Shown one piece after another: positions 1 to 7,413 of a stretch of 64,000 nucleotides of DNA. Each line of letters starts with the position of its first letter. The stretch's first letter is position 1. The position numbers and the translations under genes were made by a program. The DNA is taken from positions 124,001 to 188,000 of the forward strand of contig CAYPEI010000003.1 of assembly GCA_964409775.1 (NCBI GenBank), read 5' to 3'. The DNA comes from JAHBXL01 sp964409775 (GTDB lineage: Bacteria; Planctomycetota; Phycisphaerae; Phycisphaerales; UBA1924). The notes beneath the pieces were generated by a model. That model worked only from the letters and a program-made list of their open reading frames with translations, did no database searches and was not told the origin of the DNA.

Positions 1-476
1 GATACACGTTTGAACTTTCGGAGGACACCTCGGGCGTCCTGGCGGTGCTGGGCGTGAACACGTATTTCACCGGCACGAGCGCTTCGAACATCGGCGTGCG
101 GCAGGCCCTGGTGGATAACCCGCAGTTGCTGGCCCACGGCACGACCGTGAACGGGGAGTTCACGGACAACGGTGCCGCGCTGGGAATCCTGGGCGTCCGG
201 GACCTGCCGGTGGCAGCGCTGGGGGGACGGTCCATCACGGAGTCTTGGCTCGATACGGCCTCGACGGTCGGCGCCAAGGCGGACTCGGCGAAGAACCGGG
301 CGGAAGCGTCGACGCTGGTGCGGCAGAGCCTGGAGGCCCAGAGCGCCTCGGTCTCGGGCGTTTCGGTGGATGAGGAATCGATCAACCTGCTGAACTACCA
401 GCGGCAGTACCAGGGCGCGGCGAGGTTCATCTCGGTGATTGACCAACTGACACAGGAACTGCTCAACATCGTGTGA
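1..476 (+). CDS. flgK: Flagellar hook-associated protein 1 (FlgK), C-terminal part
   Basis: The reading frame is already open at the window edge (frame from base 3), so this is the last ~157 residues of a longer protein. FlgK forms the first of the two junction rings between hook and filament. The C-terminus carries the typical helical D0 pattern NLLNYQRQYQGAARFISVID, followed by a run of hydrophobic heptads (LTQELLNIV) matching the rod/hook/HAP C-terminal family. flgL follows 57 bases downstream on the same strand, the usual flgK-flgL order. No terminator is visible between them, so they are probably cotranscribed. The family call rests on this terminal helix and the neighbour, since most of the gene lies outside the window. 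Confidence 0.88.
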   Translation, partial: YTFELSEDTSGVLAVLGVNTYFTGTSASNIGVRQALVDNPQLLAHGTTVNGEFTDNGAALGILGVRDLPVAALGGRSITESWLDTASTVGAKADSAKNRAEASTLVRQSLEAQSASVSGVSVDEESINLLNYQRQYQGAARFISVIDQLTQELLNIV

Positions 477-533
477 AACTCGGGGCGGGCGGAAGCCACG
501 AATCCCGCTGAGTCGAGCCTGTAACCACCAGCA

Positions 534-2621
534 ATGTCCACCATCCCCAGCAACATCTCCCGCGTCCCGAACCTGCTTGCATCGCAGGTCCTGCTCGCCC
601 AGTTGAACCGGACCAACCTGGGCCTGTTCAATGTGCAGGACCAGATGTCGGCCGGGAAACTGATCAACCGGTTCTCCGATGACTCGATCGGGGCATCGGC
701 GATCAGCGTGCTGCAGGCCCGGCTTGCGCGCGGCGAGCAGCGGCTGCAGAATCTCAAACAGGCCGACGGCACACTGGGCGTCCTGGACGGCGCGGTCGGT
801 GATGCCGGCAGCCTGGTGGACGAGGCCCGCACGATTGCCTCGGACCAGATCGGCGCGACATCGGACACAGCGACCCGGAATGCGCAGGCGGTGGTGGTCG
901 ATGGGCTGATCCGCCAGATGTTCCAACTCGCCAACCGGCAGACCAACGGGCTGTACATCTTCGGCGGCTCGACACCGACGCGCCGTCCCTTTGTCGAGAT
1001 GCCCGGCTTCGGCGGCTTCCGCTATGTCGCGACCGGCAACGGCCTGACCGCGGATCTCGACTCGGCGGCGGATGTCCCCATCACGCTGGGCGGGAACAAC
1101 GCTATCGGCGCAACATCTGCGCGGGTCCGCGCATCGAGGGACCTCAATCCCGCGCTCACGCCGCAGACCCGATTGGCGGATGTCCGTGGGGCACGGGGGC
1201 AGGGGATTGCTGGTGGGACAGTCTCGTTCTCGTTTGATGGCGGACCGACATCCCAGGTTGATCTCACAGGCGCCGAGGACATCGAGGATGTGCTGGCGGC
1301 TCTGACGAGCGCGATCCGGACGTACGAGACAGACCAAGGTGTGACGATCCTGGGCCCGGGTGGCGTGTCGGTCTCCGGCGGCTCAATCTCAATCGATGTT
1401 GTGGGCGGAGTGCCTGATCCGAGGCTGACATTCAGCGATGTCGCGAACGGGACCACCGCCCAAGACCTGGGACTCTCTCAATCCCCGTTTGAGGCGACGG
1501 TCGCGAACGGGGCCGATTTGGACCCGAAACTCACGCTCCTGACGCCGCTCAGCGCGGTGTCGGGCTTGACGGTGCCGATGGACGGCATTCGGATCAAGTT
1601 CACGCTGGGGAACAACACGAGCATTCGACAGGTGGATCTGTCGTCGGCGCAGACCATCGATGACGTCCGGTCGCTGATTGAAACTGCAGCACCCGGGGTG
1701 CGGGTGCGAGTCGGTTCAGACGGCCGCGGCATCGACATCGTGAATGAGATTTCGGGCCCGGCCATGAGCATCGAGGAAATCCCCGGGGCGCCGGACACGG
1801 CGACGGAGTTGGGGATTCGGTCGCTGGACCTGACGACGGCGCTGTCGGCGTTCAACGGCGGGCGGGGAGTGAGCATCAATCACGGCTCGGTCGATCCTGT
1901 GACGGGTCTGCCCGATCCGGCGCGGGATGTGGACTTCCGGATCACGCTGGGGAGCGGGCAGGCGTTCAACGTCGATCTTCAGCCCGGGGATCTCGTGAGC
2001 GTCCAGGCGGTGCTGGCGCGGATCAACCAGGCGTTCACCGATGCGCTGTCGCAGCCTCCGCTGGTGTCGGGCTCGCCGGCGCTCGCGGCGGGCGACTTCC
2101 AGGCAACGCTGACGGACGGGGCGAATGGGATCACGTTTGTGCAGTCGGCCGGCCAGGCGTCGGCGGGGGCGATCAGCATCCAGGGGCAGAACAACTCGGG
2201 GGCCGCGGAGGACCTGGGGCTGCTGGACGGCAGTTATGACGCGACCAGCGCAACGTTTGTCGCGCAAGACCGTGCGACGATCCGTGTTGACAACATCTTC
2301 ACAGCGTTGATCGAACTCCGGGAGGCGCTCAGGAGCGACAGCAGCACTGGCATCACCTTTGCTGGAGAGCGTCTTGAAGCGGCGGTGAATCGCATCGGCG
2401 AGACCCGTGCGCTCGTAGGCGTGCATGCCAGCCGGGTTGCCCGGGCCATCACGCGGCTGGAGGATTCGCAGGTGAACGACGAGAAACTCCGCTCGCAGTT
2501 GCAGGACCTTGACTACGCGGAAGCGGCGACGAGGTACAGCCTGCTGCAGACGCAGTTGCAGGCGGCGCTGACGGCGGGTTCGCAGATCAACAGTCTGAGT
2601 TTGCTGGACTTCATCAGATAA
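534..2621 (+). CDS. flgL: Flagellar hook-associated protein 3 (FlgL), enlarged
   Basis: FlgL is the second hook-filament junction protein. Residues 1-145 form the flagellin-like N-terminal helical domain (motif LINRFSDDSIGASAIS, equivalent to the flagellin N-R-x-D-D-P-A motif). Residues ~590-695 form the C-terminal helical domain ending LQAALTAGSQINSLSLLDF. At 695 residues it is more than twice the ~300 usual for FlgL. The extra middle consists of three repeats resembling the flagellin hook IN motif, starting near residues 219, 344 and 442, each with a V-D-L-x-x-A/G-x-x-x-x-D-V core. These would form a surface-exposed domain. Start is ATG 534. It sits between flgK and fliW on the same strand. 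Confidence 0.93.
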   Translation: MSTIPSNISRVPNLLASQVLLAQLNRTNLGLFNVQDQMSAGKLINRFSDDSIGASAISVLQARLARGEQRLQNLKQADGTLGVLDGAVGDAGSLVDEARTIASDQIGATSDTATRNAQAVVVDGLIRQMFQLANRQTNGLYIFGGSTPTRRPFVEMPGFGGFRYVATGNGLTADLDSAADVPITLGGNNAIGATSARVRASRDLNPALTPQTRLADVRGARGQGIAGGTVSFSFDGGPTSQVDLTGAEDIEDVLAALTSAIRTYETDQGVTILGPGGVSVSGGSISIDVVGGVPDPRLTFSDVANGTTAQDLGLSQSPFEATVANGADLDPKLTLLTPLSAVSGLTVPMDGIRIKFTLGNNTSIRQVDLSSAQTIDDVRSLIETAAPGVRVRVGSDGRGIDIVNEISGPAMSIEEIPGAPDTATELGIRSLDLTTALSAFNGGRGVSINHGSVDPVTGLPDPARDVDFRITLGSGQAFNVDLQPGDLVSVQAVLARINQAFTDALSQPPLVSGSPALAAGDFQATLTDGANGITFVQSAGQASAGAISIQGQNNSGAAEDLGLLDGSYDATSATFVAQDRATIRVDNIFTALIELREALRSDSSTGITFAGERLEAAVNRIGETRALVGVHASRVARAITRLEDSQVNDEKLRSQLQDLDYAEAATRYSLLQTQLQAALTAGSQINSLSLLDFIR

Positions 2622-2726
2622 GGATCGGAACAGGAGGGCTCGAAGGAGCCTTGAGAGCCGCCCCCCCGCACCGGCCGCGGGACAGGGCACAAACGACAGG
2701 ACGTCGCCCGGCGAGTGTCGCCGGGT

Positions 2727-2743
2727 CTGGTCCGGATGACTGG
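2727..2743 (+). promoter_or_regulatory. Hairpin with CGGAU loop in the fliW leader (candidate CsrA site)
   Basis: CTGGTC (2727-2732) pairs with GACTGG (2738-2743), with two G-U pairs, leaving the 5-base loop CGGAT. CsrA binds GGA presented in a hairpin loop. The same CGGAU core recurs in the loop regions of the csrA and both flagellin leaders. The site lies 22 bases upstream of the fliW start. The role is inferred. Confidence 0.5.
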
Positions 2744-2750
2744 CCGGGGA

Positions 2751-2763
2751 TTGCGGAGTGCAA
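2751..2763 (+). promoter_or_regulatory. Small hairpin presenting the fliW Shine-Dalgarno GGAG in its loop
   Basis: TTGC (2751-2754) pairs with GCAA (2760-2763), leaving loop GGAGT. The loop is the ribosome-binding site of fliW, three bases from the ATG. With the CGGAU hairpin just upstream this makes a two-site arrangement like that known for CsrA on Bacillus flagellin mRNA. The stem is only 4 bp, so the structure alone is weak evidence. Confidence 0.4.
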
Positions 2764-2765
2764 CC

Positions 2766-3221
2766 ATGCACGTACGGACGACGAGATTCGGAACCGTGGA
2801 AATCGCGGAGGACCGCGTGATCACGTTCCCGAAGGGCATCCTGGGATTCGCCGACTACCGGCGGTTCTGCCTGCTCGAGCCCGCGGAGGACTCGGCGTTC
2901 TTCTGGCTCCAGTCCCTCGACGACCCGACACTGGCGTTCGTCGTGACGGACCCATCGTTCTTCGTGCCGGACTATTCGGTCCCGGTGCGGCAGGACCAGA
3001 TGGGCGACCTTGGGCTGGCCCGGCTGGAGGACGCGCAGGTATTCGTGATCGTGAACAAGGTGGATCAGACGCTGACGGGCAATCTCCAGGGCCCCCTGGT
3101 GATCAACACCGTCACGCGCTCCGGGGAGCAACTGGTGCTCGCGGAGAAGCGATGGCAGATCCGTCATCCGCTGGTGTCGGTGGGCAAGGTTGCCACGGCG
3201 CCCCGCGCGATGTCGGCCTGA
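2766..3221 (+). CDS. fliW: Flagellar assembly factor FliW (CsrA antagonist)
   Basis: FliW is a cytoplasmic protein that binds either flagellin or CsrA. When flagellin is exported FliW is freed, binds CsrA and relieves its repression of flagellin translation. This 151-residue protein has the family core: start MHVRTTRFGTVEI, then ITFPKGILGFADYRRFCLL, a DPTLAFVVTDP segment and a final PLV region. ATG 2766 is chosen over the upstream ATG at 2715 because FliW proteins begin almost directly at this beta strand and a GGAG lies 9 bases upstream. The leader between flgL and fliW carries hairpins that look like CsrA sites. csrA follows 127 bases downstream, the common fliW-csrA pairing. Confidence 0.95.
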   Translation: MHVRTTRFGTVEIAEDRVITFPKGILGFADYRRFCLLEPAEDSAFFWLQSLDDPTLAFVVTDPSFFVPDYSVPVRQDQMGDLGLARLEDAQVFVIVNKVDQTLTGNLQGPLVINTVTRSGEQLVLAEKRWQIRHPLVSVGKVATAPRAMSA

Positions 3222-3279
3222 GCCGAAGCGACCAGCGATTGCCCCGCGCACATACGGGGCAGGGGGCGGGGGCGGAGAT

Positions 3280-3301
3280 GCCCGTTCACGGATGAACGGG
3301 C
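3280..3301 (+). promoter_or_regulatory. Perfect hairpin with CGGA loop in the csrA leader (candidate CsrA autoregulatory site)
   Basis: GCCCGTTCA (3280-3288) pairs perfectly over 9 bp with TGAACGGGC (3293-3301), leaving tetraloop CGGA (3289-3292). Read across the closing A-U pair this is ACGGAU, close to the CsrA core A-N-G-G-A. A second perfect 7-bp hairpin follows (3307-3313 with 3320-3326, loop GGTGTA). Together they occupy most of the 127-base fliW-csrA gap. Autoregulation by CsrA is inferred. Confidence 0.55.
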
Positions 3302-3348
3302 GCGCGATGTCCCGGTGTAGGGACATGCACCGAGGAAGGAGCCGATCC

Positions 3349-3693
3349 ATGCTGGTCCTTTCCCGTCAGCGCGATGAGACGATCATGATCGGCGACGATG
3401 TGGAAATCACCGTCGTCGACATCCGGGGGGACAAAGTCCGCCTCGGGATCAACGCGCCGACGCGTATTGCCGTGCACCGCAAAGAGGTCTATGAGGCCAT
3501 CAAGGCCGAGAACCAGCGTGCCGCCCAGTTGACGGGCGCGGACGCGGACCTGCTGCGGCGCCGGCTCACACCGTCCGCCGGACCGTCCGGCGGGATCCCG
3601 CCACGGCCGCACCTGGCCCCTTCGGCCCGGGTGCGACACACCGACAACCCATCGCTCCCGGGGCACGGCTTCGGGGACGCCAAGACCGCCTGA
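3349..3693 (+). CDS. csrA: Carbon storage regulator / translational regulator CsrA
   Basis: CsrA is an RNA-binding dimer that recognises GGA motifs in mRNA leaders and usually blocks ribosome access. The first ~60 residues match the family closely: MLVLSRQRDETIMIGDD, then VEITVVDIRGDKVRLGI and the APTRIAVHRKEVYEAI strand-helix region. The C-terminal ~50 residues are a Pro/Arg-rich tail, so the 114-residue protein is longer than the usual 60-75. In Bacillus the region after the core is where FliW binds, so this tail may matter for FliW contact. ATG 3349 is chosen because the conserved protein begins there and GAGGAAGGAG lies just upstream. It is placed between fliW and two flagellin genes. Confidence 0.96.
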   Translation: MLVLSRQRDETIMIGDDVEITVVDIRGDKVRLGINAPTRIAVHRKEVYEAIKAENQRAAQLTGADADLLRRRLTPSAGPSGGIPPRPHLAPSARVRHTDNPSLPGHGFGDAKTA

Positions 3694-3708
3694 ACTGACC
3701 ATCGTGGC

Positions 3709-3726
3709 GCCGAGCGGATGCTCGGC
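3709..3726 (+). promoter_or_regulatory. Perfect hairpin with GGAU loop in the first flagellin leader (candidate CsrA site)
   Basis: GCCGAGC (3709-3715) pairs perfectly with GCTCGGC (3720-3726), with tetraloop GGAT. Including the closing base the loop reads CGGAU, the same core as in the fliW, csrA and second flagellin leaders. The flagellin Shine-Dalgarno further downstream (CACGGAGGA, 3763-3771) contains ACGGA and could be a second site. It can be drawn inside a small CAAT/ATTG stem (3759-3774). Confidence 0.55.
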
Positions 3727-3776
3727 CCGACCGCCTCTTTCGCACGCCACCTCGGCCTCAATCACGGAGGATTGCC

Positions 3777-5327
3777 ATGGCGAGGATCAACTCGAACGTC
3801 CCCAGCCTTATCGCCCGCACCAACCTCGGGCGCGCCAACCAGGATCTGGAGGTCCGCCTCCAGCGACTGGCCACGGGGCTCCAGATCAACCGCGGCGCCG
3901 ACAACCCTGCCGGGTTGATCATCTCGGAGCGCCTGCGCTCGGAGGTCTCAGGCCTGAACCAGGCCGTGAACAACTCGCAGCGGGCATCCTCGGTCATCGC
4001 GACGGCCGAAGGAGCGCTGTCGGAGATTGCCGACCTGCTGAACTCGGTCCGCGGGCTGGTGGTCGAGGCCGCCAACACCGGCGCCATCTCCGCAGAGGAG
4101 CGGGCGGCGAACCAGTTGCAGATCGACTCGGCGATCGACACGATCACCAGGATCAGCAACAGCGCCAGTTTCGGCGGGTTGAAGTTGCTCAACGGCTCGC
4201 TGGACTATGTCCTGTCGGGGCTGTCGACCGACTCGATCAGCAAGGCGACGATCTTCGGCGCGAACTTCGCCGGCCGCTCGCGGATCCAGGTCGATGTCAA
4301 CGTGATCGCCTCGGCGCAGACGGCGTCGCTGTTCCTGTCGGCATCGAACCTCGGCGGCCCGGTCGCCGCGGGCCGATTCGCCTCCACGACAACGATGGAG
4401 ATCGCCGGCCCGCTGGGTGTGCAGGTGCTGGAGATTCTGTCCGGCCAGACACTCGCGAGCGTGGTGCAGGCGATCAACGCGTTCGCCGCGGCCACGGGCA
4501 TCTCGGCAACTCTGCTCAACCCGGCGAACCCGGCCTCGGGCATGCGGTTCAGTTCGACGGCGTACGGCTCCAATGCGTTCGCCTCGGTCCGGCGGCTCAA
4601 CACACCGGCGGGCGGCGGGTTCTTCAAGACGTTCGCGATCGTCAACAACGGGGCGGTCCCGGCAACTCCGAGTTTCTCGGACGCCGCGTTCGTCTCGTCG
4701 CTCTCGGCCGCCAACCGTGACTCCGGGCGTGATGTCAACGCGATCGTGAACGGCTCGCTGGCCACCGGCAACGGCATCAAACTCTCGATGCAGAACCAGA
4801 CGACGCTGTCGCTGGAACTGCAACTCGACTCGGCATTCGCGACGCGGAACGGGTCGTCGTCGACGTTCTTCATCACCGGCGGAGGCGCCCTGTATCAACT
4901 GGGCGGGGTGATCAACTCCTCGCAGCAGACCAACATCGGCATCCAGTCGATGGCGGCGTCCCGGCTCGGCGGCACGCTGTTGAACGGCCAACTCCAGTTC
5001 CTCAGTTCGCTGCGCTCGGGCGGGGCGAATGACCTCAACGGCCGGCAGTTCCAGAACGCGTCGTCGATCCTGGACACCTCGATCGATGAGGTCTCGATGC
5101 TCCGCGGGCGCCTGGGCGCGTTCGAGCGGAACACGCTGGAGACGAATGTCCGTTCGCTGAGCACGGCGATCGAGAACCTCACGGCCAGCGAGTCGCGGAT
5201 CCGCGATGCGGACTTCGCGGCGGAGACCAGCAAACTGACGCGCTCGCAGGTCCTCTCGAGCGCGAGCACGTCGGTGCTGTCGCTGGCGAACCAGCAGAGC
5301 CAGCAGGTGCTGCAGTTGCTCGGGTGA
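3777..5327 (+). CDS. fliC: Flagellin (first copy)
   Basis: This is the structural subunit of the flagellar filament, exported through the flagellar type III apparatus. It has 516 residues. Residues 1-140 form the conserved N-terminal helices (INSNVPSLIARTNL, NRGADNPAGLIISERLRSE, the QLQIDSAIDTI region). Residues ~420-516 form the C-terminal helices, with RIRDADFAAETSKLTRSQVL and terminal QQVLQLLG. The middle is Ser/Thr/Ala/Asn-rich and variable, as expected for the exposed part. The start codon follows Shine-Dalgarno CGGAGG with good spacing. It lies 83 bases after csrA with no terminator between, so it may be read from the fliW-csrA transcript. A strong terminator follows. Confidence 0.96.
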   Translation: MARINSNVPSLIARTNLGRANQDLEVRLQRLATGLQINRGADNPAGLIISERLRSEVSGLNQAVNNSQRASSVIATAEGALSEIADLLNSVRGLVVEAANTGAISAEERAANQLQIDSAIDTITRISNSASFGGLKLLNGSLDYVLSGLSTDSISKATIFGANFAGRSRIQVDVNVIASAQTASLFLSASNLGGPVAAGRFASTTTMEIAGPLGVQVLEILSGQTLASVVQAINAFAAATGISATLLNPANPASGMRFSSTAYGSNAFASVRRLNTPAGGGFFKTFAIVNNGAVPATPSFSDAAFVSSLSAANRDSGRDVNAIVNGSLATGNGIKLSMQNQTTLSLELQLDSAFATRNGSSSTFFITGGGALYQLGGVINSSQQTNIGIQSMAASRLGGTLLNGQLQFLSSLRSGGANDLNGRQFQNASSILDTSIDEVSMLRGRLGAFERNTLETNVRSLSTAIENLTASESRIRDADFAAETSKLTRSQVLSSASTSVLSLANQQSQQVLQLLG

Positions 5328-5367
5328 TCCCGGGGAAGTTCCGGGAACTGATCAAGGACGCATGAAC

Positions 5368-5402
5368 GACCCCGTCGCGAGGAGCGGCGGGGTCTTTGTT
5401 TT
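5368..5402 (+). terminator. Rho-independent terminator after the first flagellin gene
   Basis: GACCCCG (5368-5374) pairs with CGGGGTC (5388-5394), extended by CGC/GCG around the apical loop, and is followed by TTTGTTTT. It lies 40 bases after the flagellin stop. It separates the two flagellin genes, so the second needs its own promoter. A smaller hairpin, TCCCGG/CCGGGA (5328-5346), lies between the stop and the terminator. Confidence 0.85.
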
Positions 5403-5447
5403 ATCGGACCCGCCCCAAAAAACCGGCGTGATCCGCTCAACACGCGC

Positions 5448-5475
5448 TTAACTCGCCCTTCGGCTCTTCCGATGC
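5448..5475 (+). promoter_or_regulatory. Possible sigma-28 type flagellar promoter for the second flagellin
   Basis: TTAACTCG (5448-5455) and TCCGATGC (5468-5475) resemble the FliA/sigma-28 elements TAAA and GCCGATAA, with the characteristic CCGAT core and near-consensus spacing (16 bases between TTAA and TCCGATGC). It lies just after the terminator of the first flagellin and would give a leader of about 190 bases. The -35 match is poor. Confidence 0.35.
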
Positions 5476-5486
5476 TTGCCGTGCAC

Positions 5487-5510
5487 GCCCGTCCTTTTCG
5501 GAGGGCGGGC
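5487..5510 (+). promoter_or_regulatory. Hairpin upstream in the second flagellin leader
   Basis: GCCCGTCCT (5487-5495) pairs with AGGGCGGGC (5502-5510), with one G-U pair, around loop TTTCGG. A GGA straddles the loop and the 3' arm (positions 5500-5502). It is the first of two hairpins in this leader and may be an additional CsrA contact or simply part of the leader fold. Confidence 0.35.
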
Positions 5511-5522
5511 TGGCAACTCGGG

Positions 5523-5540
5523 CCCGGTACGGATACCGGG
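5523..5540 (+). promoter_or_regulatory. Perfect hairpin with CGGA loop in the second flagellin leader (candidate CsrA site)
   Basis: CCCGGTA (5523-5529) pairs perfectly with TACCGGG (5534-5540), leaving tetraloop CGGA. The apical sequence GUACGGAUAC resembles the CsrA selection consensus (R-U-A-C-A-R-G-G-A-U-G-U) and is the closest match in the window. The gene's Shine-Dalgarno, ACGGAGGG (5654-5661), offers a second GGA. Regulation is inferred from these motifs and from the neighbouring fliW-csrA genes. Confidence 0.55.
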
Positions 5541-5670
5541 CAGGGCACCCAGGCCTTGTCGGTCATGGAGCCTTTCACTCCCCGCCGCCCGGAAGCGGCC
5601 GGACCCACGCAAGGGTTTGGCGTTCCTCGCAGCACGAGACGCCGGTTCGAGTTCACGGAGGGCACGTTCG

Positions 5671-7188
5671 ATGAGCCGTATCAACACGAATATCCAGTCC
5701 CTGATCGCACAGCGGGTGTTGTCCACAAACAACTCCTCGCTTGGCCAGTCGCTCGAGCGACTGAGCACCGGCCTGCGGATCAACCGCGGCAAGGACGATC
5801 CGGCAGGCCTGATCGCGTCGGAGAATCTCCGATCCGAGAAGGCCTCGCTGAACGCCGCGATCGGCAATGCCGAGCGCGCCGACCAGGTCGCGAACATCGC
5901 CGAAGGCGGTCTGCAGGAGATCTCCTCGCTGCTGATCGACCTGCAGGGCCTTGTGACCTCGGCCGCCAATGATGACGGTCTCTCCACGCAGGAGAAGCAG
6001 GCGAACCAGCTGCAGATCGACTCGATCCTGCAGACCATCGACCGCATCTCCGGCGCCACGTCGTTCCAGGGCAAGAAGTTGCTCAACGGCAACCTCGACT
6101 ACACCACGACCGACGTTGACGCCGGCGTGTCGGACTTCAAGGTCAACGGCGCCAAACTGGCGTACGGCAAGTCGCTTGAGGTGCAGGCGGTCATCACGAC
6201 CTCCGCGCAGCAGGCGGGCCTGTTCCTGTCGCTCGGCGGCCCGTTGAACCTCAACGGCGGCACGAACTCCGCGTTCACGATCGAGATCACCGGCAGCCTC
6301 GGCAGCCGCGAACTCTCGTTCGCCTCGGGCACGTCGATCGCGAACATGGTCGATGCGATCAACACCTTCTCGGCCGTCACGGGCGTGACCGCGACCGCGT
6401 CGGGCACGACGGGCATCCGCCTGGCGTCCCAGCAGTACGGCTCCAACGCCTTCGTCTCGACCCGCATCGTGAACAACGCGAACATCCAGGGCACCGGCCT
6501 GGGCGTGTTCCAGTTGACCAGCGACAACTTCAACACGGCCACCGCCGGCAGCCGCGTGCAGTTCAACTCGACCGCCGCGTCCAACGGCATCCGTGACAAG
6601 GGCCAGGACGTTGTGGCGACGATCAACGGCATCGCCGCGACCGCTGACGGCCGCACCGCCCGCATCAACACCGACTTCCTCGATGTTCAGATGACCTTCG
6701 ACGCGTCGACCGCGCAGCAGCGTGGCGATCTGTCGGTGTTCACCATCACCGGCGGCGGCGCTGACTTCCAGCTGGCCCCGAACGTCGACATCGCGGGCAA
6801 GGTCGCGCTGGGCATCTCCGACGTGTCCACCCGCAAGTTGGGCAACTCGACGCTGGGCTACCTGGCCGACCTGGCCTCCGGCAAGTCGTTCAACGTGGTC
6901 GGCGGCGACCTGTCCGCCGCTCAGAAGGTCGTCTCCGAGGCGATCGACTCGATCTCCGCGATCCGCGGCCGCCTGGGCGCGTTCCAGAAGAACACCGTCG
7001 GCGCCACGATCCGCAACCTCAACATCTCCCTTGAGAACACCACGGCGGCCGAGTCGGTCATCCGCGACACCAACTTCGCGGGCGAGACCGCCTCGCTGAC
7101 CCGGAACCAGATCCTGGTCTCGGCCTCGACCAACATCCTGGCCCTGGCCAACAGCCAGCCGCAGTCGGCCCTCCAGCTGCTCGGCTAA
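5671..7188 (+). CDS. fliC: Flagellin (second copy)
   Basis: This is a second filament subunit of 505 residues. It has the N-terminal helix MSRINTNIQSLIAQRVL and motif NRGKDDPAGLIASENLRSE. The C-terminal domain contains VIRDTNFAGETASLTRNQIL and terminal SALQLLG. It is clearly paralogous to the first flagellin at both ends and diverges in the middle. ATG 5671 is chosen because flagellins start at this helix and a CGGAGGG lies 9 bases upstream. The longer open frame from 5476 only covers the leader. It has its own long leader (5403-5670) with hairpins, and a strong terminator downstream. Two flagellins may be mixed in one filament or expressed under different conditions. Confidence 0.96.
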   Translation: MSRINTNIQSLIAQRVLSTNNSSLGQSLERLSTGLRINRGKDDPAGLIASENLRSEKASLNAAIGNAERADQVANIAEGGLQEISSLLIDLQGLVTSAANDDGLSTQEKQANQLQIDSILQTIDRISGATSFQGKKLLNGNLDYTTTDVDAGVSDFKVNGAKLAYGKSLEVQAVITTSAQQAGLFLSLGGPLNLNGGTNSAFTIEITGSLGSRELSFASGTSIANMVDAINTFSAVTGVTATASGTTGIRLASQQYGSNAFVSTRIVNNANIQGTGLGVFQLTSDNFNTATAGSRVQFNSTAASNGIRDKGQDVVATINGIAATADGRTARINTDFLDVQMTFDASTAQQRGDLSVFTITGGGADFQLAPNVDIAGKVALGISDVSTRKLGNSTLGYLADLASGKSFNVVGGDLSAAQKVVSEAIDSISAIRGRLGAFQKNTVGATIRNLNISLENTTAAESVIRDTNFAGETASLTRNQILVSASTNILALANSQPQSALQLLG

Positions 7189-7227
7189 GCCTCGAACCCC
7201 GCAACGGGGATAGTTCGTGACCCTCCA

Positions 7228-7263
7228 GGCCGCCCCGGTTGATCCCGGGGCGGCCGTCTTTTT
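7228..7263 (+). terminator. Rho-independent terminator after the second flagellin gene
   Basis: An 11-bp GC stem, GGCCGCCCCGG (7228-7238) with CCGGGGCGGCC (7245-7255), is followed by GTCTTTTT. It lies 40 bases after the stop and closes the flagellar block. Confidence 0.92.
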
Positions 7264-7413
7264 GTCCATGGCCGGCGGCTCGCGCCAGCATCAACAGGGA
7301 ACTGGGTCGGCTCGCCGATGAACAGGCCGGTGACGGTCCTTGCCAGAAATCCCGGTGATGCGCGGAGAACGCGTCGAACGCGGCCCGAGTCGCCGGCCAT
7401 TCCCACGGCATTG

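Noticed and set aside
1716..3350. A 544-residue open frame on the - strand opposite flgL and fliW
   Set aside because: It covers two recognisable genes and their structured leader. The sequence is Arg/His-rich with no family resemblance.
7318..7413. An N-terminal extension of XerD from ATG 7318
   Set aside because: The added 32 residues are Arg-rich and unlike the family, whose DNA-binding domain begins a few residues after ATG 7414.
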